Assembly: GCA_017934625.1 (NCBI GenBank)
Contig: JAGBJE010000038.1
Coordinates: 1 to 42,767, forward strand
Direction of reading: 5' to 3'
DNA length: 42,767 bases
Source of the DNA: Pseudobutyrivibrio sp.
GTDB taxonomy: Bacteria > Bacillota > Clostridia > Lachnospirales > Lachnospiraceae
The position numbers and the translations under genes are program-made. The notes under the pieces were generated by a model. The model was not told the DNA's origin. It was given only the letters and a program-made list of their open reading frames with translations, and searched no databases. Positions 1 to 6,599 of this stretch are shown piece by piece. How positions within the stretch are numbered: position 1 is the first letter of the stretch; each line of letters opens with the position of its first letter.

Positions 1-6
1 AGCAAT

Positions 7-273
7 ATGGCAAACAGACCAATCACATTATCAATTAAAGACATAATGCATGATTACAGAGTTTCCAGGTCTACAGCTTACAAGTATGTACAAAGGTTTG
101 AAGCAGCAGGCGGAAAATCCCACAGAGATTGTGGTGTTCACAGAGTCTACAGCAGAGACTTTGACGAATGGTACTTTGAGGGAATGCCTGAAAAAATTGA
201 AAGGGAGACAATGGGGGATGGAAAAGTACTCGATTTTCTTACCTATAGGCAAAAGGCACTTAGGTATAAGTAA
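7..273 (+). CDS. HTH DNA-binding protein (excisionase/MerR-like)
   Basis: Small 88-residue protein with an N-terminal helix-turn-helix: residues about 7-30 (LSIKDIMHDYRVSRSTAYKY) read as a recognition-helix pattern, followed by a basic segment and an R-V-Y wing-like stretch, as in excisionase or MerR-type DNA-binding proteins. The ATG lies 7 bases from the window edge, so no ribosome binding site can be judged. Its 3' end overlaps the next gene by 56 bp in another frame. It may be a regulator or excisionase, but no target site is visible. The fold is fairly clear; the role is inference. Confidence 0.6.
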   Translation: MANRPITLSIKDIMHDYRVSRSTAYKYVQRFEAAGGKSHRDCGVHRVYSRDFDEWYFEGMPEKIERETMGDGKVLDFLTYRQKALRYK

Positions 274-829
274 GGCATTGCCTTATATAGGTATCTTAGG
301 AATTGCAGCAGTATCTATGGTTGCAATATCAAATCAAAAGCCAGCAGAGGTTACACCAAAACTAAAGGTTGCATATACCCATGCGACAACAGAAATAGAA
401 ACGGAAATTACTTTTGACAATTCAGATGTAATGCCAATAGCAACACCTATGACACCAGAGGACATAGCAGAGGAAGACTTTTTAGGTGAATGCGAATATG
501 CAGCCGCTATGGTTGAAGCCGAAGCTGGCAATCAAGATCTATTAGGGAAAATGTATGTAGCTCAGGTTCTTTATAACAGAGTATACAACTCAGGTAAATT
601 CCCAAACACAATTACAGAAAACATTGAAATGTTGCATCAGTTTACTACTTATGAGAATGGACAGATTGAAAAAGCTCAGTACCACATAAGCGATGAATCA
701 TTCGAGGCAGTACGCAGAATATTCATTGACGGCGAAACACTGGATGAAAACATATTGTTCTTTTCTGCTGAAGGCTATAACGGTACAACACCAGCCTTCA
801 AACAGGGGGGGCATTATTTCAGCTACTAG
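218..829 (+). CDS. SleB-like cell wall hydrolase with N-terminal membrane anchor
   Basis: The 203-residue product has a hydrophobic segment near residues 18-36 (ALPYIGILGIAAVSMVAI), an acidic/Thr-rich linker, and a C-terminal domain typical of the SleB/CwlJ Hydrolase_2 family: AAMVEAEAGNQDLLGKMYVAQVLYNRV followed by a conserved tail ending in GGHYFSY. This family contains lytic transglycosylases acting on peptidoglycan; the EAEAG glutamate is the likely catalytic region. ATG 218 is chosen because AAGGGAG lies about 10 bases upstream; the longer reading frame to position 50 has no such site. It overlaps the HTH gene. A run of seven G at 805-811 is read in frame (QGG), so it is not a frameshift here. 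Confidence 0.75.
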   Translation: MEKYSIFLPIGKRHLGISKALPYIGILGIAAVSMVAISNQKPAEVTPKLKVAYTHATTEIETEITFDNSDVMPIATPMTPEDIAEEDFLGECEYAAAMVEAEAGNQDLLGKMYVAQVLYNRVYNSGKFPNTITENIEMLHQFTTYENGQIEKAQYHISDESFEAVRRIFIDGETLDENILFFSAEGYNGTTPAFKQGGHYFSY

Positions 830-839
830 GGAGGGAATC

Positions 840-1190
840 ATGCTAACTGAAGAACAAGTACAAAAGAAATTAAAAAAGTATGCTGAGGATTTCAACAAGG
901 CATATAACAAGGGAAACTATAGTGCTGCACATAATTTGTATCTGATAGCTTTAAATGTTTCTACCTTTATGAAATTAGATGAAAGCTTTATGGAGGAACT
1001 ATTTGGATATTGCTCTGATGACGGCGAACCAGAGGACAATCCTGAACTTGGATTATTTTCTAGAAACGTAGTATCAGAGGTAGATATCATTTGTTGCACT
1101 AAAAGAAATGAAGCTTATGAAGACCAGGTTATGAGAAGGAGAGGGCAAGAGGTTGATTATTACAAGAATAAAAAATCAGCCCTGAGATAA
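840..1190 (+). CDS. Hypothetical acidic helical protein
   Basis: A 116-residue protein of unrecognised family. ATG 840 follows TAGGGAGGG and lies 10 bases after the stop of the hydrolase gene, so the two are probably co-transcribed. The sequence is mostly predicted helix with an acidic middle (DDGEPEDNPE) and a basic C-terminus (MRRRGQEVDYYKNKKSALR). No catalytic motif is visible. Its stop codon TAA lies inside the loop of a strong inverted repeat (1176-1201). Confidence 0.6.
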   Translation: MLTEEQVQKKLKKYAEDFNKAYNKGNYSAAHNLYLIALNVSTFMKLDESFMEELFGYCSDDGEPEDNPELGLFSRNVVSEVDIICCTKRNEAYEDQVMRRRGQEVDYYKNKKSALR

Positions 1191-1201
1191 CTCAGGGCTG
1201 A
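1170..1201 (-). terminator. Hairpin with minus-strand T-run at gene end
   Basis: A perfect 11-bp inverted repeat, TCAGCCCTGAG (1176-1186) and CTCAGGGCTGA (1191-1201), encloses the loop ATAA that is also the stop codon of the upstream gene. On the plus strand no T-run follows. On the minus strand the stem is followed by six T (complement of 1170-1175), giving a textbook intrinsic terminator shape. It may block antisense transcription, or may act as an RNA 3'-end stabiliser on the plus strand. Confidence 0.6.
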
Positions 1202-1278
1202 ACGACCATAGATTCAACTTAAAAATGGATAAGTTTAAACCTATGTTTATAGTAATAGATTTATCCGAAAAAGTCAAG

Positions 1279-1303
1279 AAAAATGGGGCTTTTAGGTAGC
1301 CCC
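1279..1303 (-). terminator. Second hairpin with minus-strand T-run
   Basis: GGGGCT (1285-1290), a 7-base loop and AGCCCC (1298-1303) form a 6-bp stem. On the minus strand it is followed by ATTTTTC. It lies in the 173-bp gene-free gap (1191-1363) before the replication initiator gene. Apart from the two hairpins I see no clear promoter in this gap. Confidence 0.45.
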
Positions 1304-1363
1304 TAGCACACTTGCTTAACCTTATATCTTTACGACCAATTACTTAAAAATGGAGATTATGTT

Positions 1364-2122
1364 ATGCCTTACATCTTAGAAGAGTGTGAGGCAGGAAAAG
1401 TATTAGAGAGAGAATGTTATTTCACTTATAGAGTAAAGAGAAAGTCAGAAAAAAGAGAACCGAAGGTAAGGCCAAGCTCAGAAGCGACTAAAAAATATAA
1501 TACCAGGCAAAGAATAAAGAAACTAAGAAGGCTCATGAATGAAAATTTTGTAGATGGCGATTATCTGTTAACACTGGATTATTTCAGAAATAACAACATC
1601 ACTAATGAGCAGATGCAAAAGGAAGTAGAAAAGTTCTGTAGAAAGATGCGAACAGCATTCAAAAAAGCCGGTAAAGAATTTAAGTATATATACACCAAAG
1701 AAATAGGGCCCAAAGGATCTAGACACATACACATGCTAATACCTAGATGTGATTTGGAATTGATACGCAAATTCTGGACTAATGGCGGCATCAATGTTAA
1801 GCCTCTATATTCCGACGGCCAGTATTCGAAAATTGCCGAGTATTTTATTAAATATTCCGAGAAAACGGAAAGCACTTTATTGTCTCAGGGTGAAAAGGTA
1901 GGCAAAGCATATTACCCATCACGTAATCTGAGAAAGCCAAGAGTTAAAAAGAAAGTTGTTTCAGCAAGGCAATGGAGAAAAAATCCAACAGAAAGAAAAG
2001 GCTATTACCTTGATAAGGATTCAGTACACGAAGGAATAAGTGAACTAACAGGATATGAATATTTTTCCTACTCACTAATAAAACTAGATTTAGAAGGGGG
2101 TCCGCCAAATGGACGAGATTAA
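1364..2122 (+). CDS. HUH rolling-circle replication initiator-like protein
   Basis: The 252-residue product fits the Rep_ORF2-G2P/gpII-type HUH endonuclease family. Motif 1 is DYLLTLDYF (about residues 66-74). The HUH metal site is GSRHIHMLIPR (about 118-128), with H-x-H. A conserved block with the likely catalytic tyrosine is SKIAEYFIKYSEKT (about 156-169). Such enzymes nick one strand at an origin and become covalently linked to it. The start is ATG 1364, with GGAG 8 bases upstream. The C-terminus is basic and overlaps the next gene by 14 bp. It is the only recognisable replication initiator in the window. Confidence 0.75.
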   Translation: MPYILEECEAGKVLERECYFTYRVKRKSEKREPKVRPSSEATKKYNTRQRIKKLRRLMNENFVDGDYLLTLDYFRNNNITNEQMQKEVEKFCRKMRTAFKKAGKEFKYIYTKEIGPKGSRHIHMLIPRCDLELIRKFWTNGGINVKPLYSDGQYSKIAEYFIKYSEKTESTLLSQGEKVGKAYYPSRNLRKPRVKKKVVSARQWRKNPTERKGYYLDKDSVHEGISELTGYEYFSYSLIKLDLEGGPPNGRD

Positions 2123-2840
2123 TATATACACCTATCAGAGTATTAAAAGTACAAAGGCTAATAAATGGGCGTATGTGTATATTCTAGAAACCATAAAAAA
2201 TGGTGAGCCTAAAACGCTGACAGGCGAGAAAAAGCTATTGAAGTCCACAACAAGAAATGCGGCAGAATTGATCACATTAATTAGCGCACTAAATAGAATA
2301 ACTAAGAAATGCAAAATAACTGTTTATAGTGATTCTTACTATATAGCAAACGCTTTAAATAGGCATTTACTAGATAAGTGGGTAGAAAATAACTGGATAG
2401 ATGCCAAAAACAAAGAGGTCGCTAATAAAGAAGAATGGCAAAAGTTGTTGATTTTACTAAAGGCGAACGACATTTCGGTAATAAAAAATATAGAGCCACA
2501 TTCTTATTACAACTGGATGATAAAGGAGGCTGAAAAAGTTGAGAGTGATAAATCGGATCCTGACGAAGAAAAGACAATCAGAGGACTTACAGAAGATAGT
2601 TCACAATTTAATCAATATGACGGACATACCGGCGATAGTAAGGGAACGTCAGAGAATCCAAGACAAGAAAGAATACGCCACCAAATTAAAGCAACAAAGC
2701 TAATTAATATTTTTAGAAGTTTAGATAAGCCACTGAAAGATTATAGCACGGCAGAAATTTACGAGATGCAAAAGTGCGCTGAAAATTTAGCGGCGGAACT
2801 TAACTTATACCAGGAATATACACGAAAGGAGAAAGAGTAA
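2109..2840 (+). CDS. RNase HI-like protein with atypical active site
   Basis: The 243-residue product has an RNase H-fold signature: AAELITLISALNRI (the helix carrying the conserved Glu), ITVYSDSYYIANALN (strand carrying the conserved Asp) and a W-x3-NW/N-x-EVAN-x-EEW block typical of RNase HI. The first catalytic Asp-Gly of the family is not visible; the N-terminal strand reads NIYTYQSIKS. The enzyme may therefore be altered or a non-catalytic nucleic-acid binder. The C-terminal 90 residues are charged and helical. ATG 2109 follows AGGGGG and overlaps the HUH gene, so translation is probably coupled. Confidence 0.6.
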   Translation: MDEINIYTYQSIKSTKANKWAYVYILETIKNGEPKTLTGEKKLLKSTTRNAAELITLISALNRITKKCKITVYSDSYYIANALNRHLLDKWVENNWIDAKNKEVANKEEWQKLLILLKANDISVIKNIEPHSYYNWMIKEAEKVESDKSDPDEEKTIRGLTEDSSQFNQYDGHTGDSKGTSENPRQERIRHQIKATKLINIFRSLDKPLKDYSTAEIYEMQKCAENLAAELNLYQEYTRKEKE

Positions 2841-3215
2841 ATGAAACAAGTAACAGGAGCGTGTTTGTATTGCGGACAGACACAAATGATTGAAGTTGCT
2901 GACGATTGCAACGACCCAGAAGTTTATGACAGAGCAGCAACGGCTAATTGTAAATGCGACGAGGCACTAAGAGTAAATGCAGAACACCAAGTATCAGAAA
3001 CTTTCAAGCAAAATGTTGAAAGCACTTTTATTGAGAATCATCAAGAAGTACAAGATATCTTTAAGTTTGCAGCAGAACATCTAGCAAGTGGCAAAATTGC
3101 GAAGCTGACTATAAAGATACCTGATAAACGTTTTAAGTTTGAGGCAGTACGAAAGGCAAACGGCGATATTAAATTAGTCGTAGAAACTAAAGATAAAGAG
3201 GAAATAGACACATAA
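2841..3215 (+). CDS. Small zinc-ribbon-like phage protein
   Basis: A 124-residue protein with an N-terminal C-x2-C (CLYCGQ, residues 8-11) and a second C-x-C (CKCDEA, about residues 37-39), a plausible zinc-binding pair. The remainder is a charged helical and strand region without recognised motifs. The ATG immediately follows the previous TAA and uses AAAGGAGA upstream. It belongs to the same operon as the RNase H-like gene. Its function is unknown. Confidence 0.65.
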   Translation: MKQVTGACLYCGQTQMIEVADDCNDPEVYDRAATANCKCDEALRVNAEHQVSETFKQNVESTFIENHQEVQDIFKFAAEHLASGKIAKLTIKIPDKRFKFEAVRKANGDIKLVVETKDKEEIDT

Positions 3216-3223
3216 AGTCTATA

Positions 3224-3571
3224 ATGCAGCCCAGAGAAGATAGTTATTGCTATTTATGCGCCTACTTACACGGTGATTATTCGGATAAGTACACCGAGGA
3301 ACACCATGTATTCCATGGAACAGCTAATAGAAAGCTGGCCGAGAAATATGGATTAAAAGTAAACCTTTGCACGTATCATCACACGGCAGGACTAGAGGCG
3401 GTTCACTTAAATAATGACGTGGATAAAGCCTTACAGAAAAAAGGACAGATGAGGTTTGAGGAAGTATACACGGACTTAGATTTTCAAAGCATATTCGGGA
3501 TTAATTATTTGGATGAGTACGACAGAGTACAAAAGCAATCATCTAATGAGCCTGGGTTTAGATTTATTTAG
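3224..3571 (+). CDS. HNH-like zinc-binding phage protein
   Basis: A 115-residue protein with C-x2-C (YCYLC, residues 9-12), then EEHHVFHGTANRKLAEKYGL and NLCTYHH. The order (Cys pair, paired His, Cys-x2-His-His) fits a treble-clef HNH nuclease fold like that of many phage recombination or endonuclease proteins. It starts 8 bases after the previous stop with a weak ribosome binding site, so it probably depends on translational coupling. Its substrate is unknown. Confidence 0.6.
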   Translation: MQPREDSYCYLCAYLHGDYSDKYTEEHHVFHGTANRKLAEKYGLKVNLCTYHHTAGLEAVHLNNDVDKALQKKGQMRFEEVYTDLDFQSIFGINYLDEYDRVQKQSSNEPGFRFI

Positions 3572-3588
3572 AAAGGGGAACAAAAGGC

Positions 3589-3807
3589 ATGGAAAATAAG
3601 ATATTAATTGCTGAGCTATTAAGATGCGCATTGCAGCAGACTGATAGCCAAAAGGATTTATCAAACATAAGAATCACAAATGATGGACAACATCAAGAAT
3701 TGGCAGTGCTGGAATACAATTCAAGCAAAAATAATGTCGTGGTGGATATCAATCATGATTCGGGATTAATGATGATTAAAGACATAATAAATGCGGTGGA
3801 ATTATGA
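3589..3807 (+). CDS. Hypothetical small protein
   Basis: A 72-residue protein with no recognised domain. ATG 3589 follows a clear AAAGGGGA. The stop overlaps the next start (ATGA at 3804-3807), indicating translational coupling. The sequence suggests an alpha/beta fold with a C-terminal helix (MMIKDIINAVEL). Confidence 0.6.
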   Translation: MENKILIAELLRCALQQTDSQKDLSNIRITNDGQHQELAVLEYNSSKNNVVVDINHDSGLMMIKDIINAVEL

Positions 3808-4043
3808 AAGAGTTAGTATGTGTATTTCAAGTGCCAGACAATTTCGAGCATTTTGAAATTGATGGTCCAGCAATAATGCGAGGACAAATAGAAGATACAG
3901 CTGTAACAATCAAAGCAAATCCTATAGAGCTACCTAAAAAGATAATACCAAATGTTATAGATAATGATTACCTATGGATGTCTGAAGGATGGAACGCTTA
4001 TAGAAAGGAATTATTTAAGCTATCAAAACTAAGGGAGAAATAA
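3804..4043 (+). CDS. Hypothetical small protein
   Basis: A 79-residue protein of unknown function that starts within the ATGA overlap of the preceding gene. It contains an acidic/aromatic N-terminal part and a basic C-terminal helix (AYRKELFKLSKLREK). It lies 40 bases upstream of the first lectin-fold diversity target gene; whether the two act together is unknown. Confidence 0.55.
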   Translation: MKELVCVFQVPDNFEHFEIDGPAIMRGQIEDTAVTIKANPIELPKKIIPNVIDNDYLWMSEGWNAYRKELFKLSKLREK

Positions 4044-4083
4044 AATACAAACAATTGCAAATAAAACAAATAAGGAGAATGCA

Positions 4084-4569
4084 ATGAAACAGGGTAAGAA
4101 GTTTTTAAAGTTTAAATTAAATAACGGACAAAAGGTAAAGGCAATCAAGATAGGCAAAACGGACACGGCTATCAAATATATGCTTTACGATTGCTTGGGA
4201 CCAGAAATGTTTATGAACGAAAACGGCACTACAGAGGGCGGTTTTGAAGAATCTGATATGCGAGAGTACTTAAACAAGGAATTGATCAGATGGTTTAAAG
4301 ATAGCATGAAAGAAAAGATGGAAAAGGATGAAAACGGAGATTATCTCACACTGCCTACAGAAAAAGAAATATGTTCATTAAAGGACTGGCGAGACAGAAT
4401 CGCCCTTGATGAAGACGGACATTCTACATGGTATTGGCTTCGTGACGTGGCGGGCTCGACGCACTTTGCGCTTGTGGGCGGCACCGGCTACTGCAGCGGC
4501 GGCACCGCCAGCGACAGTCTTGGAGTCCGCCCTGCTTTCTATCTGCACGTTAGTGCGGACAATCTTTAA
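4084..4569 (+). CDS. DGR target protein 1 (DUF6273-like, C-type-lectin fold), non-structural
   Basis: The 161-residue product has a beta-rich N-terminus (MKQGKKFLKFKLNNGQ), a DUF6273-like middle (SDMREYLNKEL) and the signature W-Y-W-L-R-D-V ... GVRPAFYL typical of formylglycine-generating-enzyme/C-type-lectin-fold proteins diversified by retroelements. Its last third is variable region VR1 (4435-4539), matching the template repeat at 38815-38932. It has no signal peptide or membrane segment and lies among early genes, so it is probably an intracellular ligand-binding protein, not a virion part. The leader AATAAGGAGAATGC is shared with its paralogue at 5328. The binding partner is unknown. Confidence 0.8.
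   Translation: MKQGKKFLKFKLNNGQKVKAIKIGKTDTAIKYMLYDCLGPEMFMNENGTTEGGFEESDMREYLNKELIRWFKDSMKEKMEKDENGDYLTLPTEKEICSLKDWRDRIALDEDGHSTWYWLRDVAGSTHFALVGGTGYCSGGTASDSLGVRPAFYLHVSADNL
4435..4539 (+). repeat. DGR variable repeat VR1 (remote from its template)
   Basis: Aligned without gaps to 38828-38932 of the template repeat, 105 bp. I count 22 differences, of which 21 are at template adenines (A changed to G, C or T) and one is T to C (codon AAT to TAC). Stretches without template A, such as TGGCTTCGTGACGTGGCG and GGAGTCCGCCCTG, are identical. This adenine-specific pattern is the hallmark of DGR mutagenic retrohoming. VR1 lies about 34 kb from the template. Confidence 0.9.
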
Positions 4570-4572
4570 TCT

Positions 4573-4588
4573 CACGGCGATAGCCGTG
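4573..4588 (+). promoter_or_regulatory. DGR hairpin downstream of VR1
   Basis: CACGGC-GATA-GCCGTG is a perfect 6-bp stem with a tetraloop, starting 34 bp after the end of VR1 and just after the stop codon. The equivalent hairpin is present after VR2 and VR3. In the Bordetella phage BPP-1 system a hairpin/cruciform just downstream of VR is needed for efficient target recognition; equivalence here is inference from position and shape. Confidence 0.75.
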
Positions 4589-4643
4589 TAAAAAGCTTCT
4601 TTTGGCAGATTTTATACCACACAAAAAGCCAAGAAGATAAACG

Positions 4644-4660
4644 CCCTGCTTCAGGCAGGG
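4644..4660. repeat. Inverted repeat downstream of target gene 1
   Basis: CCCTGC, loop TTCAG and GCAGGG form a hairpin between target gene 1 and the small membrane protein gene. A near-identical hairpin occurs at the same place after target gene 2 (5911-5929). No T-run follows, so it may be an RNA processing or stability element; alternatively it is a weak terminator. Confidence 0.5.
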
Positions 4661-4676
4661 TAGAAGGGAGAATAAA

Positions 4677-4823
4677 ATGCAAACATTACACATAATTATT
4701 GTAGCCACAATAAGTTTAATCTTTGGCGACCTTATCGGCTACGCCATGGGGCATGATGACGGCCGACAAGTTGGATTTAGAGAAGGCTATAACAAAGGAC
4801 TTAAAGTATCGAGGGAGGAATAA
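4677..4823 (+). CDS. Small single-pass membrane protein
   Basis: A 48-residue frame with a strong ribosome binding site (AGAAGGGAG, 7 bases upstream) and a TAATG overlap with the next gene at 4821-4825. Residues about 5-20 (HIIIVATISLIFGDLI) form a hydrophobic helix, followed by a hydrophilic tail rich in Gly and charged residues (GHDDGRQVGFREGYNKG). It lies between the two lectin-fold target genes. Its function is unknown. Confidence 0.6.
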   Translation: MQTLHIIIVATISLIFGDLIGYAMGHDDGRQVGFREGYNKGLKVSREE

Positions 4824-5317
4824 TGAGAAAACTAATATTTTATTGCGATAGATGCAAAAAGAAAATTGAAGGCGATGCACACAGACTCAGCGACTATATC
4901 ATAGACACTGACAGACAGTTGAAAAAAGAAGGTTACTCGCCTAAAGAGTTATGTGAAGATTGCAGCAGGGTTGTAAATTTTATGGCATCTAATGCAGTAG
5001 GAATGAATGATACAGATTCTCCCTGCTTTCATGAAATTGAACAAGGCGAGCAAGTTACAGGCAAGTTAGAAAATGCCGGCAACAAGCAGCCTAAAGAAAA
5101 TTCAGAAGCTAAAAAGCAACTTGAAAGCAAATTAGCTGAGAAAAAAGAATCTCCAAATGAACCAAGTACAGAGCCTAAGATAGAGCCAAAAAAGAAGAAG
5201 GTTGATGAAGACAAGGTAATGGCGCTTATTGCGCAAGGCAGAAGTCAGGTATCAGTAGCAAGAGAATTAGGAATCACTCAACCCCAGGTAAGCATGATTG
5301 TAAATAAATACAAATAA
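4823..5317 (+). CDS. Zinc-ribbon plus C-terminal helix-turn-helix protein
   Basis: The 164-residue product has three parts. An N-terminal four-cysteine zinc ribbon (YCDRCKKK near residues 7-12 and CEDC near 44-47). A low-complexity Lys/Glu/Pro linker (about 75-128). A C-terminal helix-turn-helix (VMALIAQGRSQVSVARELGI, then TQPQVSMIVNKY) like the HTH_7/resolvase C-terminal domain. It is probably a DNA-binding regulator or adaptor. It lies directly between the two DGR target paralogues and overlaps the small membrane protein gene, so these four genes form one translational unit. Confidence 0.65.
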   Translation: MRKLIFYCDRCKKKIEGDAHRLSDYIIDTDRQLKKEGYSPKELCEDCSRVVNFMASNAVGMNDTDSPCFHEIEQGEQVTGKLENAGNKQPKENSEAKKQLESKLAEKKESPNEPSTEPKIEPKKKKVDEDKVMALIAQGRSQVSVARELGITQPQVSMIVNKYK

Positions 5318-5327
5318 GGAGAATGCG

Positions 5328-5825
5328 ATGAAACAGGGTAAGAAATTTTTAAAATTTAGATTAGAAGATGGAACCAAAGTAAAGGCGATTAAGATAGGCA
5401 AAACAGATACAGCCACTAAATATATGCTTTATAACTGCTTGGGACCAGAACATGTTATGAATGACAAAGATATAAATAAAGGCGGTTTTGGGGCATCCGA
5501 TATGTGCGAGTACTTGAATAGTGAATTAATCAATTTATTCAAGGATAAAATGATTGATTTGATGCAGCAGGATAAAAACGGAAACCTACTTGTATTACCA
5601 TCAAAAACGGAAATTCAAAACCTAAGTGACTGGCGAGATAGAATCGCTCTTGATGAAGACGGCGAAAGTACTTGGTATTGGCTTCGCGACGTGGCTTACT
5701 CAACGCACCCTGGTATGTCCACGACGGCCTTTGCGAGCGTGGACACCAGCGGCCGTTGCGACAATAACCTTGCCAGCACCCGTTTTGGAGTCCGTCCAGC
5801 TTTCTATCTACGAAAGCGCGAATAA
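5328..5825 (+). CDS. DGR target-like protein 2 (DUF6273-like lectin fold), paralogue of 4084-4569
   Basis: A 165-residue paralogue of target 1. The N-terminal 30 residues are nearly identical (MKQGKKFLKFRLEDGTKVKA), the WRDRIALDEDG block is shared, and the C-terminus has WYWLRDVAYSTH ... FGVRPAFYL. The variable region (5679-5804) carries a seven-codon insertion after STH relative to the template, plus several changes at non-adenine positions, so it is less recent than VR1 or VR3. It starts 10 bases after the HTH gene with the same AATAAGGAGAATGC leader as its paralogue. There is no signal peptide, and its partner is unknown. Confidence 0.75.
   Translation: MKQGKKFLKFRLEDGTKVKAIKIGKTDTATKYMLYNCLGPEHVMNDKDINKGGFGASDMCEYLNSELINLFKDKMIDLMQQDKNGNLLVLPSKTEIQNLSDWRDRIALDEDGESTWYWLRDVAYSTHPGMSTTAFASVDTSGRCDNNLASTRFGVRPAFYLRKRE
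5679..5804 (+). repeat. Diverged DGR variable repeat VR2
   Basis: Homologous to template positions 38828-38932 once a 21-bp in-frame insertion (CCT GGT ATG TCC ACG ACG) plus GCC is set aside. By eye about 16 differences fall at template adenines and about 8 elsewhere, several of them third-codon changes. The adenine bias remains, but the excess of other changes suggests an old or differently templated target that may no longer be served by this template. Confidence 0.65.
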
Positions 5826-5835
5826 TCTTTAAGCT

Positions 5836-5851
5836 CACGGCAATAGCCGTG
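5836..5851 (+). promoter_or_regulatory. DGR hairpin downstream of VR2
   Basis: CACGGC-AATA-GCCGTG has the same stem as the hairpin after VR1 with one loop base changed. It begins 32 bp after VR2. Its preservation, despite divergence of VR2, argues that the site is still or was recently functional. Confidence 0.7.
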
Positions 5852-5905
5852 TAAGTAACAGCTCCTTTTGGCATTTATACCACGAAATAAAAGCCATGAT
5901 TATAC

Positions 5906-5929
5906 AAAAAGCCCTGCTTTAAGCAGGGC
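5906..5929. repeat. Inverted repeat downstream of target gene 2
   Basis: GCCCTGC (5911-5917), loop TTTAA and GCAGGGC (5923-5929) form a stem. Five A precede it, so the minus strand would show a hairpin followed by T5. It matches the hairpin at 4644-4660 after target gene 1, which indicates that the 3' flank was duplicated with the gene. Confidence 0.55.
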
Positions 5930-5952
5930 AGAAGGGAGGGTGGGAGTAATAA

Positions 5953-6588
5953 ATGGGAAATAAGATAAAGGCATATTACCCACAGGACGAAGCTTTAAAC
6001 TTATGGCGAGCTATTCCTGGTACAGATGGAATATATCTCATAAGCCGTGAAGGTGATGTGAGAAAAAGATTTAAAAGCGGCAAAGTAACGGACATAAAGC
6101 CACAAACAAAAGCAACAGGCAAAAGCAAACCTAAAATAGTACATCTAACAATAGCTGGAAAGCGCAAAGAATTTACAGTAAGTAAATTGATGCAGATAAC
6201 GTGGATGGACCCACCTCCGCCAGGAATGGTTGTATATCACAAAAACGGAGAAAAATCAGATAATCACCTAGAAAATTTAGGTTACATCACAAGACATGAG
6301 TTAGGCAAAAAAACAGGGCACAAGTCGAATTGTGCAGCAGTATTTAAAATTGATAAAGATCTAAATGAGATAGAAATATATAAATCAGCAAGAGAGGCGG
6401 CAAGAAATAATTTTATGGCATATCAAACAGTAATTGACAGATGCAATCACAAGGTTAAAAGCGAGTTTGAAATTGCAGATTATTCTTTCCGCTGGGCGGC
6501 AGAATTAGAAACAATGGAGCTTGTTAGCGGTGAGTGGGTGGATGTTTACAGCGGGCGCCAATTACATCAAGCTCCCAAGAATAAATAG
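5953..6588 (+). CDS. HNH homing endonuclease-like protein (NUMOD4-HNH-NUMOD1)
   Basis: The 211-residue product has the usual architecture of phage free-standing HNH endonucleases. There is a NUMOD4 segment (LWRAIPGTDGIYLISREGDV, residues about 17-36). An HNH_3 domain follows (VVYHKNGEKSDNHLENLGYI, about 94-113). A C-terminal NUMOD1-like DNA-binding segment is AAVFKIDKDLNEIEIYKSAR (about 129-148). It probably makes site-specific cuts in related phage DNA. The start ATG 5953 follows GGGAGGG. Insertion of such an element next to the duplicated target genes may be linked to local rearrangement, which is inference. Confidence 0.75.
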   Translation: MGNKIKAYYPQDEALNLWRAIPGTDGIYLISREGDVRKRFKSGKVTDIKPQTKATGKSKPKIVHLTIAGKRKEFTVSKLMQITWMDPPPPGMVVYHKNGEKSDNHLENLGYITRHELGKKTGHKSNCAAVFKIDKDLNEIEIYKSAREAARNNFMAYQTVIDRCNHKVKSEFEIADYSFRWAAELETMELVSGEWVDVYSGRQLHQAPKNK

Positions 6589-6599
6589 AGGTTAAGACA

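Noticed and set aside
805..811. G7 run as a second frameshift
   Set aside because: Here the frame is open through the run and ends in the expected GGHYFSY family tail, so no frameshift is needed.
4378..4591. Alternative frames on both strands across VR1, and similar ones across VR3 (37950-38364)
   Set aside because: They are shadows of GC-rich variable repeats, without ribosome binding sites, and overlap strongly supported genes.
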